DNA of 30,187 nucleotides from Candidatus Daviesbacteria bacterium RIFCSPHIGHO2_02_FULL_39_12 (GCA_001777055.1 MFCX01000013.1:2276-32462); one strand, 5' to 3'. Shown: positions 1-7,966, numbered from the stretch's first letter. Made by a program: numbers and translations. Notes: generated from the sequence alone by a model not told the origin.

Positions 1-14
1 AACTTTTAACTTGT

Positions 15-881
15 ATGTTACTCTCTACCTTAATCACTGACTTTTTAGAGTATCTAGAGTTGGAGCGTAATACTTCCCAACTGACCATTAAAAACTATGA
101 TCATTATTTAAAGCGCTTTCTGGATTTTACAGGAGACATTGACCCCAAAGATATAGATTTAAATTTAGTTAGAAAATATAGGCTACATTTATCCAGATGG
201 ACTGATTCTAAGACCCAAAAGGGATTAAAAAGGATTACTCAAAACTACTTTATGATTGCTTTAAGGGCTTTTTTAAGGTATTTGGCCAGAATTGATATTA
301 CTTCCCTATCTCCTGAGAAAGTAGAGCTTGGCGAAAACGACCCACGTCCATTAAAGGTTTTAGATGATACTCAACTTAGACAACTATTAGACGCTCCCGA
401 TAGCGGCAAAAAAGACGGGCTTCGTGACAGAGCAATTTTAGAAACTCTCTTTTCCACCGGCCTTCGGGTTTCAGAGCTTGCTAAATTAAATTGTGATCAA
501 ATTAATCTGTCCAGACGTGAGTTTGGGATTGTAGGAAAAGGAGGTAAGGAGCGGGTAGTATTTTTGTCTGACTGCGCATGTGAATGGTTGGGTAGGTATT
601 TAGGAATAAGGCATGACTCGTTTAAACCGCTCTTTATTCGTTATCAAGGTAAGGTTAATCCCCAAAATTATGGTGAGTCAATGCGGCTTACTCCCCGCTC
701 GATTGAGCGGATTGTTGAAAAATATGTTAAAGCTTTAGGGTTTTCTGTAAAAGCTACTCCGCACACGCTTAGGCATAGCTTTGCCACTGATTTGTTGATA
801 AACGGAGCTGATATACGCTCGGTTCAGGAGATGTTAGGCCACAGTAATATCTCTACTACTCAAATTTATACTAAGGTTTGA
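15..881 (+). CDS. xerD: Tyrosine recombinase, XerC/XerD type
   Basis: Site-specific DNA recombinase of the lambda-integrase family; Xer enzymes resolve chromosome dimers at dif. The N-terminal SAM-like core-binding domain covers about residues 1-105 and the catalytic domain about 115-288. The catalytic set is visible: R151 in TGLRVSEL, K175 in VGKGGKE, H250 and R253 in HTLRH, H276 in LGHSNI and the nucleophile Y285. The protein stops three residues after the tyrosine. E. coli XerC/XerD carry roughly 20 more residues there, which dock on the partner subunit, so this tail is missing. Reading past the stop codon in frame gives nothing Xer-like. The next gene follows 20 bases later. No in-frame stop lies in the 14 bases before the ATG, so the true start could be outside the window. 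It could be XerC, XerD, a single-Xer protein or an integron/phage-type relative; family membership is certain, the exact symbol is not. Confidence 0.85.
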   Translation: MLLSTLITDFLEYLELERNTSQLTIKNYDHYLKRFLDFTGDIDPKDIDLNLVRKYRLHLSRWTDSKTQKGLKRITQNYFMIALRAFLRYLARIDITSLSPEKVELGENDPRPLKVLDDTQLRQLLDAPDSGKKDGLRDRAILETLFSTGLRVSELAKLNCDQINLSRREFGIVGKGGKERVVFLSDCACEWLGRYLGIRHDSFKPLFIRYQGKVNPQNYGESMRLTPRSIERIVEKYVKALGFSVKATPHTLRHSFATDLLINGADIRSVQEMLGHSNISTTQIYTKV

Positions 882-886
882 TTACA

Positions 887-895
887 TGTTACAAT
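887..895 (+). promoter_or_regulatory. Extended -10 promoter of the membrane protein / ATPase pair
   Basis: TGTTACAAT is a TGn-extended -10 element ending six bases before the GTG at 902. No convincing -35 is visible, as is usual for extended -10 promoters. Transcription would start at or next to the GTG, giving a leaderless message. Confidence 0.45.
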
Positions 896-901
896 GATTA
901 A

Positions 902-1438
902 GTGGGTAATTTCTTAAAGCTTATTACTTTTGTTGCTGTGGCGGGATTGTCTTTTTATATCCTGCGATTTTTAGATGCGTCAATTTTAACCACACAGTCA
1001 ACTTTTTCTAAATTTGCCCTGCTGACTATATCAGGTATTTTTTATACTTCCTTTTTGACTGCTCCCCTCTCCGTTGTTTTGTTTATTATTTTGGGTTCTT
1101 CAACCAATATATATTTGGTCATTCTTTTTGGAGGATTAGGCGCAGTGGTTGGTGATTTATTAATAATAAAATTCTTCCGAAAATTATTTAAAGCTTTTTC
1201 TTTTGTGAAACATGCGGAAAGTTTTAAAACGGCAAAAAAGATTGCCAAGAAATATCATCTGAATTTAGTGGGTCTTATTATCGGAATGGCGATTGTAGCC
1301 TCTCCTTTCCCGGATGAACTTGGTCTGATACTTTTGGGTGTTTCTTCTTTATCTTACTTTCAGCTGGCCATCCTAACTTTTTTGTTAAACAGTTTAGGTA
1401 TATTGGTAATACTTTCTGCCGCTAAACTTTTTCTATGA
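902..1438 (+). CDS. Small multi-spanning membrane protein, VTT/DedA-like
   Basis: Very hydrophobic protein of 178 residues with about five or six membrane segments (roughly 5-24, 36-68, 72-95, 121-138, 145-177) and a basic cytoplasmic loop near 100-120. The segment GGLGAVVGDLLIIKFFRK and the later SPFPDELGLILLGVSS resemble the two conserved parts of VTT/DedA family proteins, which are thought to scramble or flip lipids, but the match is partial and the protein is short for that family. It starts at a GTG with no Shine-Dalgarno sequence, just after an extended -10 box. Its stop overlaps the start of the ATPase gene (ATGA), so the two are probably translated together. Function is not established; it may be a partner of the ATPase or an independent envelope protein. 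Confidence 0.6.
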   Translation: MGNFLKLITFVAVAGLSFYILRFLDASILTTQSTFSKFALLTISGIFYTSFLTAPLSVVLFIILGSSTNIYLVILFGGLGAVVGDLLIIKFFRKLFKAFSFVKHAESFKTAKKIAKKYHLNLVGLIIGMAIVASPFPDELGLILLGVSSLSYFQLAILTFLLNSLGILVILSAAKLFL

Positions 1439-3747
1439 CGCAGGGATTAACCTCAGCACAGGTTGCAGCACAATTGAAAAAATACGGATTAAACCAGCTG
1501 CCCGCAAAAGGCGGCGACTCTTTAATTAAGATATTGATAAACCAAATTCAAAATCCCCTCTCGTATATATTAATTGCCGCAACTGTGCTTTCTTACTTAA
1601 TTGGAGATATGTTAGATACCCTGCTTATTTTTGGAATCTGGGTATTAAATATCGCTTTAGGATTTTGGCAGGAGTATAAGGCTTCAAAAGAAATGGAAGC
1701 TTTACGCAAGCTTGAGGCGCCAAACTCACGGGTAATTAGAGACGGTAAACCAATTGAGATACTAACAAGCGAAATTGTGCCGGGCGATCTGGTAGTACTG
1801 GAAAGTGGAGACCGGATACCGGCCGACGGTCAGCTTACAGAGTCATATTCCTTACAAGTTAATGAGTCGATCTTAACCGGTGAATCTTTGCCGGTTATGA
1901 AATCCGGTAAACTTAATGAAAATTTGTTGTTTTTTGGCACAACCGTCGCCTCAGGACGGGCTAAGTTTGAAGTTTCCAAAACCGGACTGGATACAAAGTT
2001 TGGCCAAATTGCCCGGACTTTAACTGAGATCGAGGCAGAACAAACTCCTCTGGAAAAAGATCTGTTTAATTTTAGTAAAAAGGTCGGCATTGGAGCAATT
2101 GCAATTGCCGCTATAGTATTTATCATACGGATTTTACAGGGTTTTGATATTTTTCAAATGCTTTTTGTAAGCATTGCCCTGATGGTAGCAGTGGTGCCTG
2201 AAGGGTTGCCGGCGGTAGTGACAATTGTTTTGGCTTTAGGAGTCAGGAAGATGTATCGCAAAAAAGCTTTGGTTCGGAAAATGATTGCTGTTGAGTCATT
2301 GGGCGCAACCACCTTAATTGCTGCTGATAAAACCGGCACTTTAACCAAAAACGAGATGCGGGTTTCAGAGATTAAACAAGTATCAGGTAAAGAAAATGAG
2401 TTAGTTAAATGTGCCGTAGTTTGTAATAGCGCCAATTTGGTTTTAAAAGAAGATGGCGGCAATTTTGATATTTTAGGCGATACAACAGAAGGCGCATTAC
2501 TTATTTGGGCCAAAGAGCAAGGAATGGATATTGATTTGGAAAGGTCAGCAGGGAAATTAATCAGTGAAACTCCTTTCAGCTTACATACCAGGAAAATGAG
2601 TGTTATATGGCAGCAAAACGGTAAAAAAACGCTCTTTGTCAAAGGCGCACCGGAGGTCATCATTGTTGAATCAAAGTTATCCCAAAAAGAGCGTCAGGTT
2701 TGGGATTTGGCGTATCAAAAAATGGCCAGGAAGGGTTTAAGAGTCTTAGCTTTTTCTAAAGATAATAAATTTTTGGGGCTTGTAGGAATTGCAGATGAGA
2801 TTAGGGAGGAAGCCAAGGAAGCAATCAGACTGACAAAGCAAGCCGGCATTAAAGTAGTGATGGTGACAGGCGATAATGAATTAACAGCAAAGGCTGTGGG
2901 AGAAAGTATCGGGTTATTATCTTCAGGAGATGAGATTTTAACCGGAGCACAATTAAATCAGCTGAGTGAGGAAGAGTTATTACAAAGAATTGGCAAGGTT
3001 AAAATCTTTGCCAGAATTACACCGGAAGATAAGTATAAAGTAGTTATGGCTTATCAAACTTTAGGTGAAGTAGTAGCAGTAACCGGTGATGGTGTAAATG
3101 ATGCCCTGGCTTTAAAAAAGGCTGATGTGGGGGTAGCAATGGGTAAAACCGGCACAGATGTTTCCAGGGAGGCCTCAGATATTGTCTTGCTGGATGACAA
3201 TATCTTAAGTTTAGTTACAGCAGTTGAACAAGGCAGGCTAATTTATAACAATATTTTAAAAGTAATCAAATTTTTATTAACAGGCAATTTATCAGAAATA
3301 CTGCTGATAGGTCTTGCTGTAGCACTAGGATTGCCTACTCCCCTTTTGCCTACTCAGATTCTTTGGATTAATTTTGTGACAGACGGATTGCCGGCATTAA
3401 GTTTAGGCTTTGACAGCGCCAATTCAAATATAATGAGGGTTCCTCCCAGGGCAAACTCTAATCTTTTAGACTGGAAAATGATTCACTATATTTTAATTGG
3501 AGGTGTAACTTTATCTATTATTTGTTTTGTTTTCTTCTATTTTTCCAATATGCTTTGGGGATTGCAGGATAGCAGAGCTTATACTTTTACCTTAATGGTA
3601 GTTCTGCAAATGATATTACCTTTTATTATAAGAAGGCATCATTCAATTGTCTCAAATAAATGGTTGTTGCTTTCTGTGATGTCAGTTTTGATCATGCAGT
3701 TTATGATTCTAACAAATCCCTTTTTAAAAGAATTATTCAAAATTTAG
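1435..3747 (+). CDS. P2-type cation-transporting ATPase (calcium pump type)
   Basis: ATP-driven cation export across the cytoplasmic membrane. Domains in order: N-terminal cation-ATPase segment (1-60), first helix pair, actuator domain with TGES at 148-151, helix M4 with PEGLP at 255-259, phosphorylation site D298-KTGT, nucleotide domain with KGAPE at 403-407, hinge TGDGVND at 550-556, then the C-terminal helices. Ion ligands of SERCA site I are conserved: N618 and E621 in M5, and N646, T649 and D650 in WINFVTDG. These fit a P2A Ca2+ pump better than a heavy-metal (P1B) pump. At 770 residues it is shorter than typical bacterial homologues (about 870-900), mostly through short loops in the N and C-terminal domains. 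It overlaps the upstream membrane protein by four bases. Na+ or K+ transport cannot be excluded from sequence. Confidence 0.93.
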   Translation: MTQGLTSAQVAAQLKKYGLNQLPAKGGDSLIKILINQIQNPLSYILIAATVLSYLIGDMLDTLLIFGIWVLNIALGFWQEYKASKEMEALRKLEAPNSRVIRDGKPIEILTSEIVPGDLVVLESGDRIPADGQLTESYSLQVNESILTGESLPVMKSGKLNENLLFFGTTVASGRAKFEVSKTGLDTKFGQIARTLTEIEAEQTPLEKDLFNFSKKVGIGAIAIAAIVFIIRILQGFDIFQMLFVSIALMVAVVPEGLPAVVTIVLALGVRKMYRKKALVRKMIAVESLGATTLIAADKTGTLTKNEMRVSEIKQVSGKENELVKCAVVCNSANLVLKEDGGNFDILGDTTEGALLIWAKEQGMDIDLERSAGKLISETPFSLHTRKMSVIWQQNGKKTLFVKGAPEVIIVESKLSQKERQVWDLAYQKMARKGLRVLAFSKDNKFLGLVGIADEIREEAKEAIRLTKQAGIKVVMVTGDNELTAKAVGESIGLLSSGDEILTGAQLNQLSEEELLQRIGKVKIFARITPEDKYKVVMAYQTLGEVVAVTGDGVNDALALKKADVGVAMGKTGTDVSREASDIVLLDDNILSLVTAVEQGRLIYNNILKVIKFLLTGNLSEILLIGLAVALGLPTPLLPTQILWINFVTDGLPALSLGFDSANSNIMRVPPRANSNLLDWKMIHYILIGGVTLSIICFVFFYFSNMLWGLQDSRAYTFTLMVVLQMILPFIIRRHHSIVSNKWLLLSVMSVLIMQFMILTNPFLKELFKI

Positions 3748-3748
3748 A

Positions 3749-3777
3749 TTGACAAGCTGAAGTAATGCCTGTAGTAT
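3749..3777 (+). promoter_or_regulatory. Sigma-70 type promoter of the amidase gene
   Basis: TTGACA (3749-3754), 17-base spacer, TAGTAT (3772-3777). It lies directly after the ATPase stop. Transcription from it would begin near 3784, so a GTG at 3780 cannot be the start of the next gene and the ATG at 3801 is favoured. Confidence 0.7.
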
Positions 3778-3800
3778 AAGTGCACTTCTGCCTTCTTTGT

Positions 3801-4766
3801 ATGTCCAAAACAGATCTTCAGATTCCATCTTTAGGAAATAAATTTATAGATTTGCGGGACTCAATCACTGGAGATTCATATAACTGGAGCTGGGTCAGAG
3901 ATTTGACTCAGGTAAATTACCTGGTTATTCATCACACTGCTGCTTCAGATACTCAAACTCCGCAGGATATAGCAAATTATCATATAAATACCAATGGTTG
4001 GGGTGGTATCGGCTATCATTTTGTGATTGCTAAAGCCGGAGCAGTTTATTATGCGGGAGACATCTCAACAGCCAGGGCTAATGTAGCCAATTTAAATGAG
4101 CAGGTAATAGGAATTTGTTTGATAGGTAATTTCACCTCCGGACGCGTGCCGACTGTTGAACAGTTGGACAGCGCCCACAAGCTTTGTGAGTTTTTTATAA
4201 ATGAATATCCTAATTTACCCAATATTACTTCTTGGGATAAGGTTAGGGGTCACAAAGAACTGCCTAACCAGTCAACTACTTGTCCGGGAGATAACTGGCC
4301 TGAGTGGAGAATTCAAATCGTAGAAGGGATTAGTAGTTTATCTGAAACCTTCCCTTTGTCAAGTTCGGAGCGTAAAGACCGAATTGTCCAAACTTACAAA
4401 ACTGTTTTAGGCAGAGAACCGGATCTGGGCGGACTGGAAGCTTATGTAAAAAGCGCACTCAGTATAGATCAAATTTTGCAGTCTATGGTCAATTCCAAAG
4501 AGCATCAAAATTTAATTAATATGGCAAAAAGGACTCCAGACTTGGAAATACAAGCCAGTGGTCTGCAAACCAGTTTGGCTTTTGTAAACCAGCAAGTGAT
4601 TTTACTACGGGAAGCTTTACAAGAAAGAGAGCAAGAAATTAATCAGTTGAAAATGGTTGCTCCGGCTCCAAATAGGACTGAACCAAAAGAGGATCAGACC
4701 TTGACAATAATTCAGACTTTGGTTAACTTATACAAGTTTCTAATCCCGCTCAGTAAGGAATCTTAA
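3801..4766 (+). CDS. Zinc N-acetylmuramoyl-L-alanine amidase (PGRP/Amidase_2) with DUF4214-like domain
   Basis: Predicted peptidoglycan hydrolase cutting the bond between MurNAc and L-Ala. Counting from the ATG at 3801, the Amidase_2/PGRP fold spans about 30-175 with zinc ligands H44 (IHHTAA), H151 (RGHKE) and C161 (TTCPGD), and Y72 in GIGYHF, the T7-lysozyme Tyr46 position. A DUF4214-like helical repeat follows (about 190-245, with VLGREPDLGGLEAYV), then a coiled coil (about 248-285) and a moderately hydrophobic C-terminus. No signal peptide or N-terminal membrane helix is present. The upstream GTG at 3780 is rejected because the promoter overlaps it. A small holin-like membrane protein starts right after the stop codon. 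Together they resemble a phage endolysin-holin pair, but a host role in cell separation or growth is equally possible. Confidence 0.88.
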   Translation: MSKTDLQIPSLGNKFIDLRDSITGDSYNWSWVRDLTQVNYLVIHHTAASDTQTPQDIANYHINTNGWGGIGYHFVIAKAGAVYYAGDISTARANVANLNEQVIGICLIGNFTSGRVPTVEQLDSAHKLCEFFINEYPNLPNITSWDKVRGHKELPNQSTTCPGDNWPEWRIQIVEGISSLSETFPLSSSERKDRIVQTYKTVLGREPDLGGLEAYVKSALSIDQILQSMVNSKEHQNLINMAKRTPDLEIQASGLQTSLAFVNQQVILLREALQEREQEINQLKMVAPAPNRTEPKEDQTLTIIQTLVNLYKFLIPLSKES

Positions 4767-5057
4767 TTGAATATTAACGTATTTTCTTTAGTGGCAGTGC
4801 TGGCATTTTCTATTTTAAATGAGGCAATTATTGAATATCTATTTGGTAATGTAGAAATATTAAGGCCTTACTTGCCGCTTTTGTCTTTGGCAGTTGCCAT
4901 TTTACTTGTGTTTATTTATCAGGTTAGTTTTTTTAACTTGATGTTTGGAGCAGAAAGCAATTCTCCTTTTTTGGATTTTCTGCTGACAGGTTTTATTATT
5001 TCCCGGGTTTCCAACTATGTTAACGACTTTGTGCAAAAGTTTTTTGAGAGTAAGTAA
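4767..5057 (+). CDS. Small holin-like membrane protein
   Basis: Ninety-six residues with two long hydrophobic segments (about 4-26 and 34-58), a third weaker one (about 67-83), and a short charged tail (NDFVQKFFESK). The TTG start is chosen because it directly follows the amidase stop and has AAGGAA about six bases upstream. The part LTGFIISRVSNYVNDF resembles a pattern I recall from uncharacterised phage holin-like proteins. Size, topology and direct coupling to a signal-peptide-less amidase are what one expects of a holin, the membrane pore that releases an endolysin. No family can be assigned from sequence alone; it may simply anchor or regulate the amidase. Confidence 0.6.
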   Translation: MNINVFSLVAVLAFSILNEAIIEYLFGNVEILRPYLPLLSLAVAILLVFIYQVSFFNLMFGAESNSPFLDFLLTGFIISRVSNYVNDFVQKFFESK

Positions 5058-5069
5058 GATACAAAATAT

Positions 5070-5279
5070 CTAAATCTGTTTGCCTGTGAGGCCGTAGTAA
5101 AGTAAATCTCCGCTAAAACCTATTGCTTGGAAAGGCCAAGTTAATATTACAGAGTAAAATCCGGGAGATAAAAAAGAAATAAAAGGCCAGTGGTAATAAA
5201 TGGCAAAAGCAATAGCCACCAAAAAGCCGATCATAAAATAGGCTATGGCAACCGTTGATAAAATAGCTGATTTTTTCAT
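5070..5279 (-). CDS. Small two-helix membrane protein downstream of gyrA
   Basis: Sixty-nine residues with two predicted membrane helices (about 8-29 and 35-57), the first after a short lysine start (MKKSAIL). Its ATG overlaps the gyrA stop by one base (TAATG), so it is likely translated by re-initiation after gyrA. I do not recognise the family. Location, intact frame and coupling argue that it is a real gene rather than a chance reading frame. Confidence 0.6.
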   Translation of the reverse strand: MKKSAILSTVAIAYFMIGFLVAIAFAIYYHWPFISFLSPGFYSVILTWPFQAIGFSGDLLYYGLTGKQI

Positions 5280-7855
5280 TAGCTTTCTTTATTGTCTGCG
5301 GTCCTCTCGCTGGATGAGACTACTGTGGCTGCAGCCACTCTTTCTTTATCTCTGACTCTCATCAGTATCACTCCCTGAGTTTGCCTTTGTAAAGTGGGCA
5401 CTTCCCCAAGGTCCATCTTAATTAGTTGGCCCCTAGTTGATGTTAAAACCAAAGTATCCATTGTCTTATCAATCACCCGGGCTGTCACAATATCCCCTGT
5501 TTTAGCGGTAATTTGAGCAGCTTTTACTCCTTGTCCTCCCCTGCCCTGTCTAGACCAGGCGCTTGTTAAAGTCTTTTTACCTAAACCATTTTCCATCACT
5601 ACCAAAAGTTCTCCTTCTGTCTTGCCCACCATATTCAAAGAAACAACTTGGTCCCCTTTATCTAGCTTTATTCCTCTGACTCCGGAAGTATCCCGGTGAG
5701 TGGGTTTAACCTGCTTTTCATCAAATCTGATGGATTTACCCTTTTTGGAAACTATGATTGCATTATCTGTGTCGTCGGTCGGACAGACCCAGCCTAAAAC
5801 ATCGCCCGGGTCAAGTTTAATAGCCACCAGGCCGTTTTTTCTGATATTGGCATATTCTTCCAATGCTGTCTTTTTAACTGTCCCAAGCTCCGTGCACATA
5901 AAGAAGTATTTGAATTCTTCTTCTTTTTGTCTTCTGGTTAAAACAGCTGTGACTTTTTCCCCTTGTTCTACATTAATTAAATTAACAATAGCTTGTCCTT
6001 TGGCAGCTCTCTGGGTTTCCGGTATATCCCAGACTTTGATTTGAAAAACCCTGCCCTTATCCGTAAAGAATAGAATGTTGTCATGAGTCTGAGTATAGAA
6101 GATATGAGAAACAGCATCGGTTTCTTTAGTGGAAATTCCCATTACACCCTTGCCGCCTCTTTGCTGGATTCTAAAAGACATTGGGGACTGTCTCTTGATA
6201 TAACCGCCCTCGGTGATGGTGACAATTGTAACTTCATTTGGGACTAAGTCTTCCTCGTTAAATTCCCCTACCTTTTGTTTATAAACCCGGGTTTTCCTGT
6301 CGTCAGCATACTTTTCTTTAATCTTTAATAGTTCATCTTTGACAACTTTTAGAATTTTTTCAGGATGCGCGAGCAAGTCTTCCAAATAAGCAATAGTTTC
6401 TCTTACCATCTTTAACTCATCTTCAATCTTTTGGATTTCTAAGGCTGCCAACCGCCTTAGCTGCATATCCAAAATGGCAATAGCTTGAATTTCTGTTAAA
6501 TTGAACTTCTTTATTAAATTGGCCCGGGCCTCATCGGCATCCTTGCTCTTTTTGATAGTTTCTATGACTTCATCAATATTATCAACTGCAATTTTTAATC
6601 CTTCCAAAATATGTTCCCGTGCTTTTGCTTCTGCCAGCTCAAATTCCGAGCGTTTCTTAGTTACTACCTGTCGGTGGCGGATAAATTCTTCCAGGATTAA
6701 ATTTAAAGTTAAAAGATGCGGTACCCCGTCAACCAAAGCCACTAAATTAACATTGAAAACAGACTGCATGGCTGTATGTTTATAAAGATTATTTAAAAGT
6801 GATTGAGGTTTGGCATCGCGCTTTAGATCAAATACAATTCTGACCATTTGCTTTCTGTCAGATTCATCTCTTAAATCCGCAATGCCTTCTAATTTTTTAT
6901 CTTTAACCATTTCTGCAATTCTGGCAATTAAGGTAGCTTTATTTACTTGATAAGGTAATTCTGAAACAATAATTTGCACTTTGCCCGCTCCGCCCGCGGA
7001 GCGAGGCGAGCCGGAAGCTGTCTCATCAATCTCAGCTTTTGCTCTCATCACAATTCTGCCCTTGCCGGTAGCATACGCTGCCAAAATTTCCGATTGATCA
7101 TAGATGGAAGCGCCTGTTGGGAAATCCGGACCTTTTATAAATTGGATTAAATCTTCAACGGTGGCGGTTGAAGAAAAAGAGTCGCTAGTCGCTAGAGTCG
7201 AGAGTCTAGACTTTTCTTCACTTGACTCCAGATTCTTGACTCCAGACTCTTTTACAGGGTGTTCTATCATATAGATTAATGCGTCACAAACCTCCCTTAA
7301 ATTATGCGGCGGGATTTGAGTGGCCATGCCCACAGCAATCCCGGATGCGCCGTTAAGGAGTAGATTTGGTATAACTGATGGTAGTAAAACCGGTTCTTGA
7401 GTAGTGCCGGAATAATTGTCTATAAACTCGACAGTCTGTTTGCTGATGTCTCTCAGCAGCTCATCTGCAATTACAGAAAGCCGTGCCTCTGTATACCTCA
7501 TTGCGGCCGGAGAATCCCCATCGATTGAGCCAAAATTTCCCTGGCCATCAACTAGCATATATCTCATAGAAAAATTTTGAGCCATTCTGACCATGGCCTC
7601 ATAAACCGGCGCATCTCCGTGTGGATGTAGGTTTTTTAAGACCTCTCCTACTACTGCCGCAGATTTTTGATAACGGGAAGTATGGTGTAAACCCTGTTCG
7701 TGCATGGCATAAATGATCCGGCGTTGCACGGGTTTTAGTCCGTCTCTGACATCCGGCAAGGCCCGGGAGACTATAACAGACATTGCATAATCCAAATAGG
7801 ATTTTTGCATCTCTTCTACAATAGGAGCCGGTTGTATCTTGCCAATGTTTGACAT
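5279..7855 (-). CDS. gyrA: DNA gyrase subunit A
   Basis: Breakage-reunion subunit of gyrase, acting with GyrB to introduce negative supercoils. The N-terminal topoisomerase IIA domain holds the nucleophile Y121 in AAMRYTEARL. A GyrA box follows at 564-570 (QQRGGKG), which marks gyrase rather than ParC, and the C-terminal beta-pinwheel fills about 540-840. In the quinolone pocket, A82 replaces E. coli Ser83 and E86 replaces Asp87. Two insertions stand out: about residues 202-230, rich in Ser, Glu and Lys, between the helix ending IEHPV and the conserved TVEDLIQFIKGPDFPTG; and about 281-290 (SGSPRSAGGA) before IIVSELPYQVNKA. Both coincide with repetitive DNA (7172-7252 and 6986-7016). The protein is 858 residues, within the gyrase range. 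A small membrane protein gene is coupled to its stop. Confidence 0.97.
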   Translation of the reverse strand: MSNIGKIQPAPIVEEMQKSYLDYAMSVIVSRALPDVRDGLKPVQRRIIYAMHEQGLHHTSRYQKSAAVVGEVLKNLHPHGDAPVYEAMVRMAQNFSMRYMLVDGQGNFGSIDGDSPAAMRYTEARLSVIADELLRDISKQTVEFIDNYSGTTQEPVLLPSVIPNLLLNGASGIAVGMATQIPPHNLREVCDALIYMIEHPVKESGVKNLESSEEKSRLSTLATSDSFSSTATVEDLIQFIKGPDFPTGASIYDQSEILAAYATGKGRIVMRAKAEIDETASGSPRSAGGAGKVQIIVSELPYQVNKATLIARIAEMVKDKKLEGIADLRDESDRKQMVRIVFDLKRDAKPQSLLNNLYKHTAMQSVFNVNLVALVDGVPHLLTLNLILEEFIRHRQVVTKKRSEFELAEAKAREHILEGLKIAVDNIDEVIETIKKSKDADEARANLIKKFNLTEIQAIAILDMQLRRLAALEIQKIEDELKMVRETIAYLEDLLAHPEKILKVVKDELLKIKEKYADDRKTRVYKQKVGEFNEEDLVPNEVTIVTITEGGYIKRQSPMSFRIQQRGGKGVMGISTKETDAVSHIFYTQTHDNILFFTDKGRVFQIKVWDIPETQRAAKGQAIVNLINVEQGEKVTAVLTRRQKEEEFKYFFMCTELGTVKKTALEEYANIRKNGLVAIKLDPGDVLGWVCPTDDTDNAIIVSKKGKSIRFDEKQVKPTHRDTSGVRGIKLDKGDQVVSLNMVGKTEGELLVVMENGLGKKTLTSAWSRQGRGGQGVKAAQITAKTGDIVTARVIDKTMDTLVLTSTRGQLIKMDLGEVPTLQRQTQGVILMRVRDKERVAAATVVSSSERTADNKES
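6986..7016. repeat. GC-rich palindromic insertion inside gyrA
   Basis: Contains GCTCCG-CCCG-CGGAGC, a six-base-pair inverted repeat followed by GAGGCGAGCCGG, in a much more AT-rich gene. It stays in frame and encodes GyrA residues about 281-290, a Gly/Ser/Ala-rich stretch absent from typical GyrA. A similar palindrome sits in frame in murF (11066-11100). Confidence 0.6.
7172..7252. repeat. CTAGAGTC-type repeat inserted in frame in gyrA
   Basis: About 80 bases built from units such as GCTAGAGTC, GAGTCTAG and two copies of CTTGACTCCAGA (7221-7232 and 7235-7246). A 22-base core at 7188-7209 matches the reverse complement of 19384-19405 at 21 of 22 positions. A second block, CACTTGACTC, follows in both copies after a loop of 9 or 14 bases. 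The open frame is kept and adds about 29 residues to GyrA. Confidence 0.75.
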
Positions 7856-7873
7856 AAGGAAGACTTAAAAAAC

Positions 7874-7887
7874 GAGCTTGTAAGCTC
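7874..7887 (-). other. Hairpin at the predicted 5' end of the gyrA message
   Basis: On the minus strand GAGCT-TACA-AGCTC is followed by GTTTTTT. It begins one base after the transcription start expected from the gyrA promoter, so it would form a 5'-terminal stem-loop. The T-run makes it look terminator-like, but a five-pair stem is weak and the promoter lies immediately upstream. Confidence 0.35.
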
Positions 7888-7894
7888 TAGTTTA

Positions 7895-7923
7895 ATTATA
7901 CCTTTTTTCAAGATCTAAGACAA
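7895..7923 (-). promoter_or_regulatory. gyrA promoter
   Basis: On the minus strand: TTGTCT (7923-7918), 17-base spacer, perfect TATAAT (7900-7895). The leader to the gyrA ATG is about 33 bases. Confidence 0.6.
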
Positions 7924-7945
7924 GGCTTAGTGGCTTTGCGGGTAG

Positions 7946-7954
7946 TGGTATAAT
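7946..7954 (+). promoter_or_regulatory. Extended -10 promoter of the 7967 gene
   Basis: TGGTATAAT combines a consensus -10 with the TGn extension. It ends 12 bases before the ATG at 7967, giving a leader of only about six bases and no room for a Shine-Dalgarno sequence. A good -35 is not seen. Confidence 0.55.
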
Positions 7955-7966
7955 TCCGAAGTAAAT

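Noticed and set aside
860..920. TGA read as glycine (Gracilibacteria/Absconditabacteria code) extending XerD past its stop.
   Set aside because: Reading through gives no Xer-like residues and soon meets TAA; many other genes here end cleanly at TGA.
3780..3800. GTG at 3780 as the amidase start.
   Set aside because: A TTGACA-N17-TAGTAT promoter ends at 3777, so transcription would begin after the GTG. The added residues also do not belong to the amidase domain.
7868..7887. Rho-independent terminator between the gyrA promoter and gene.
   Set aside because: The stem has only five pairs with a four-base loop and begins about where the transcript starts; kept only as a weak 5' hairpin.
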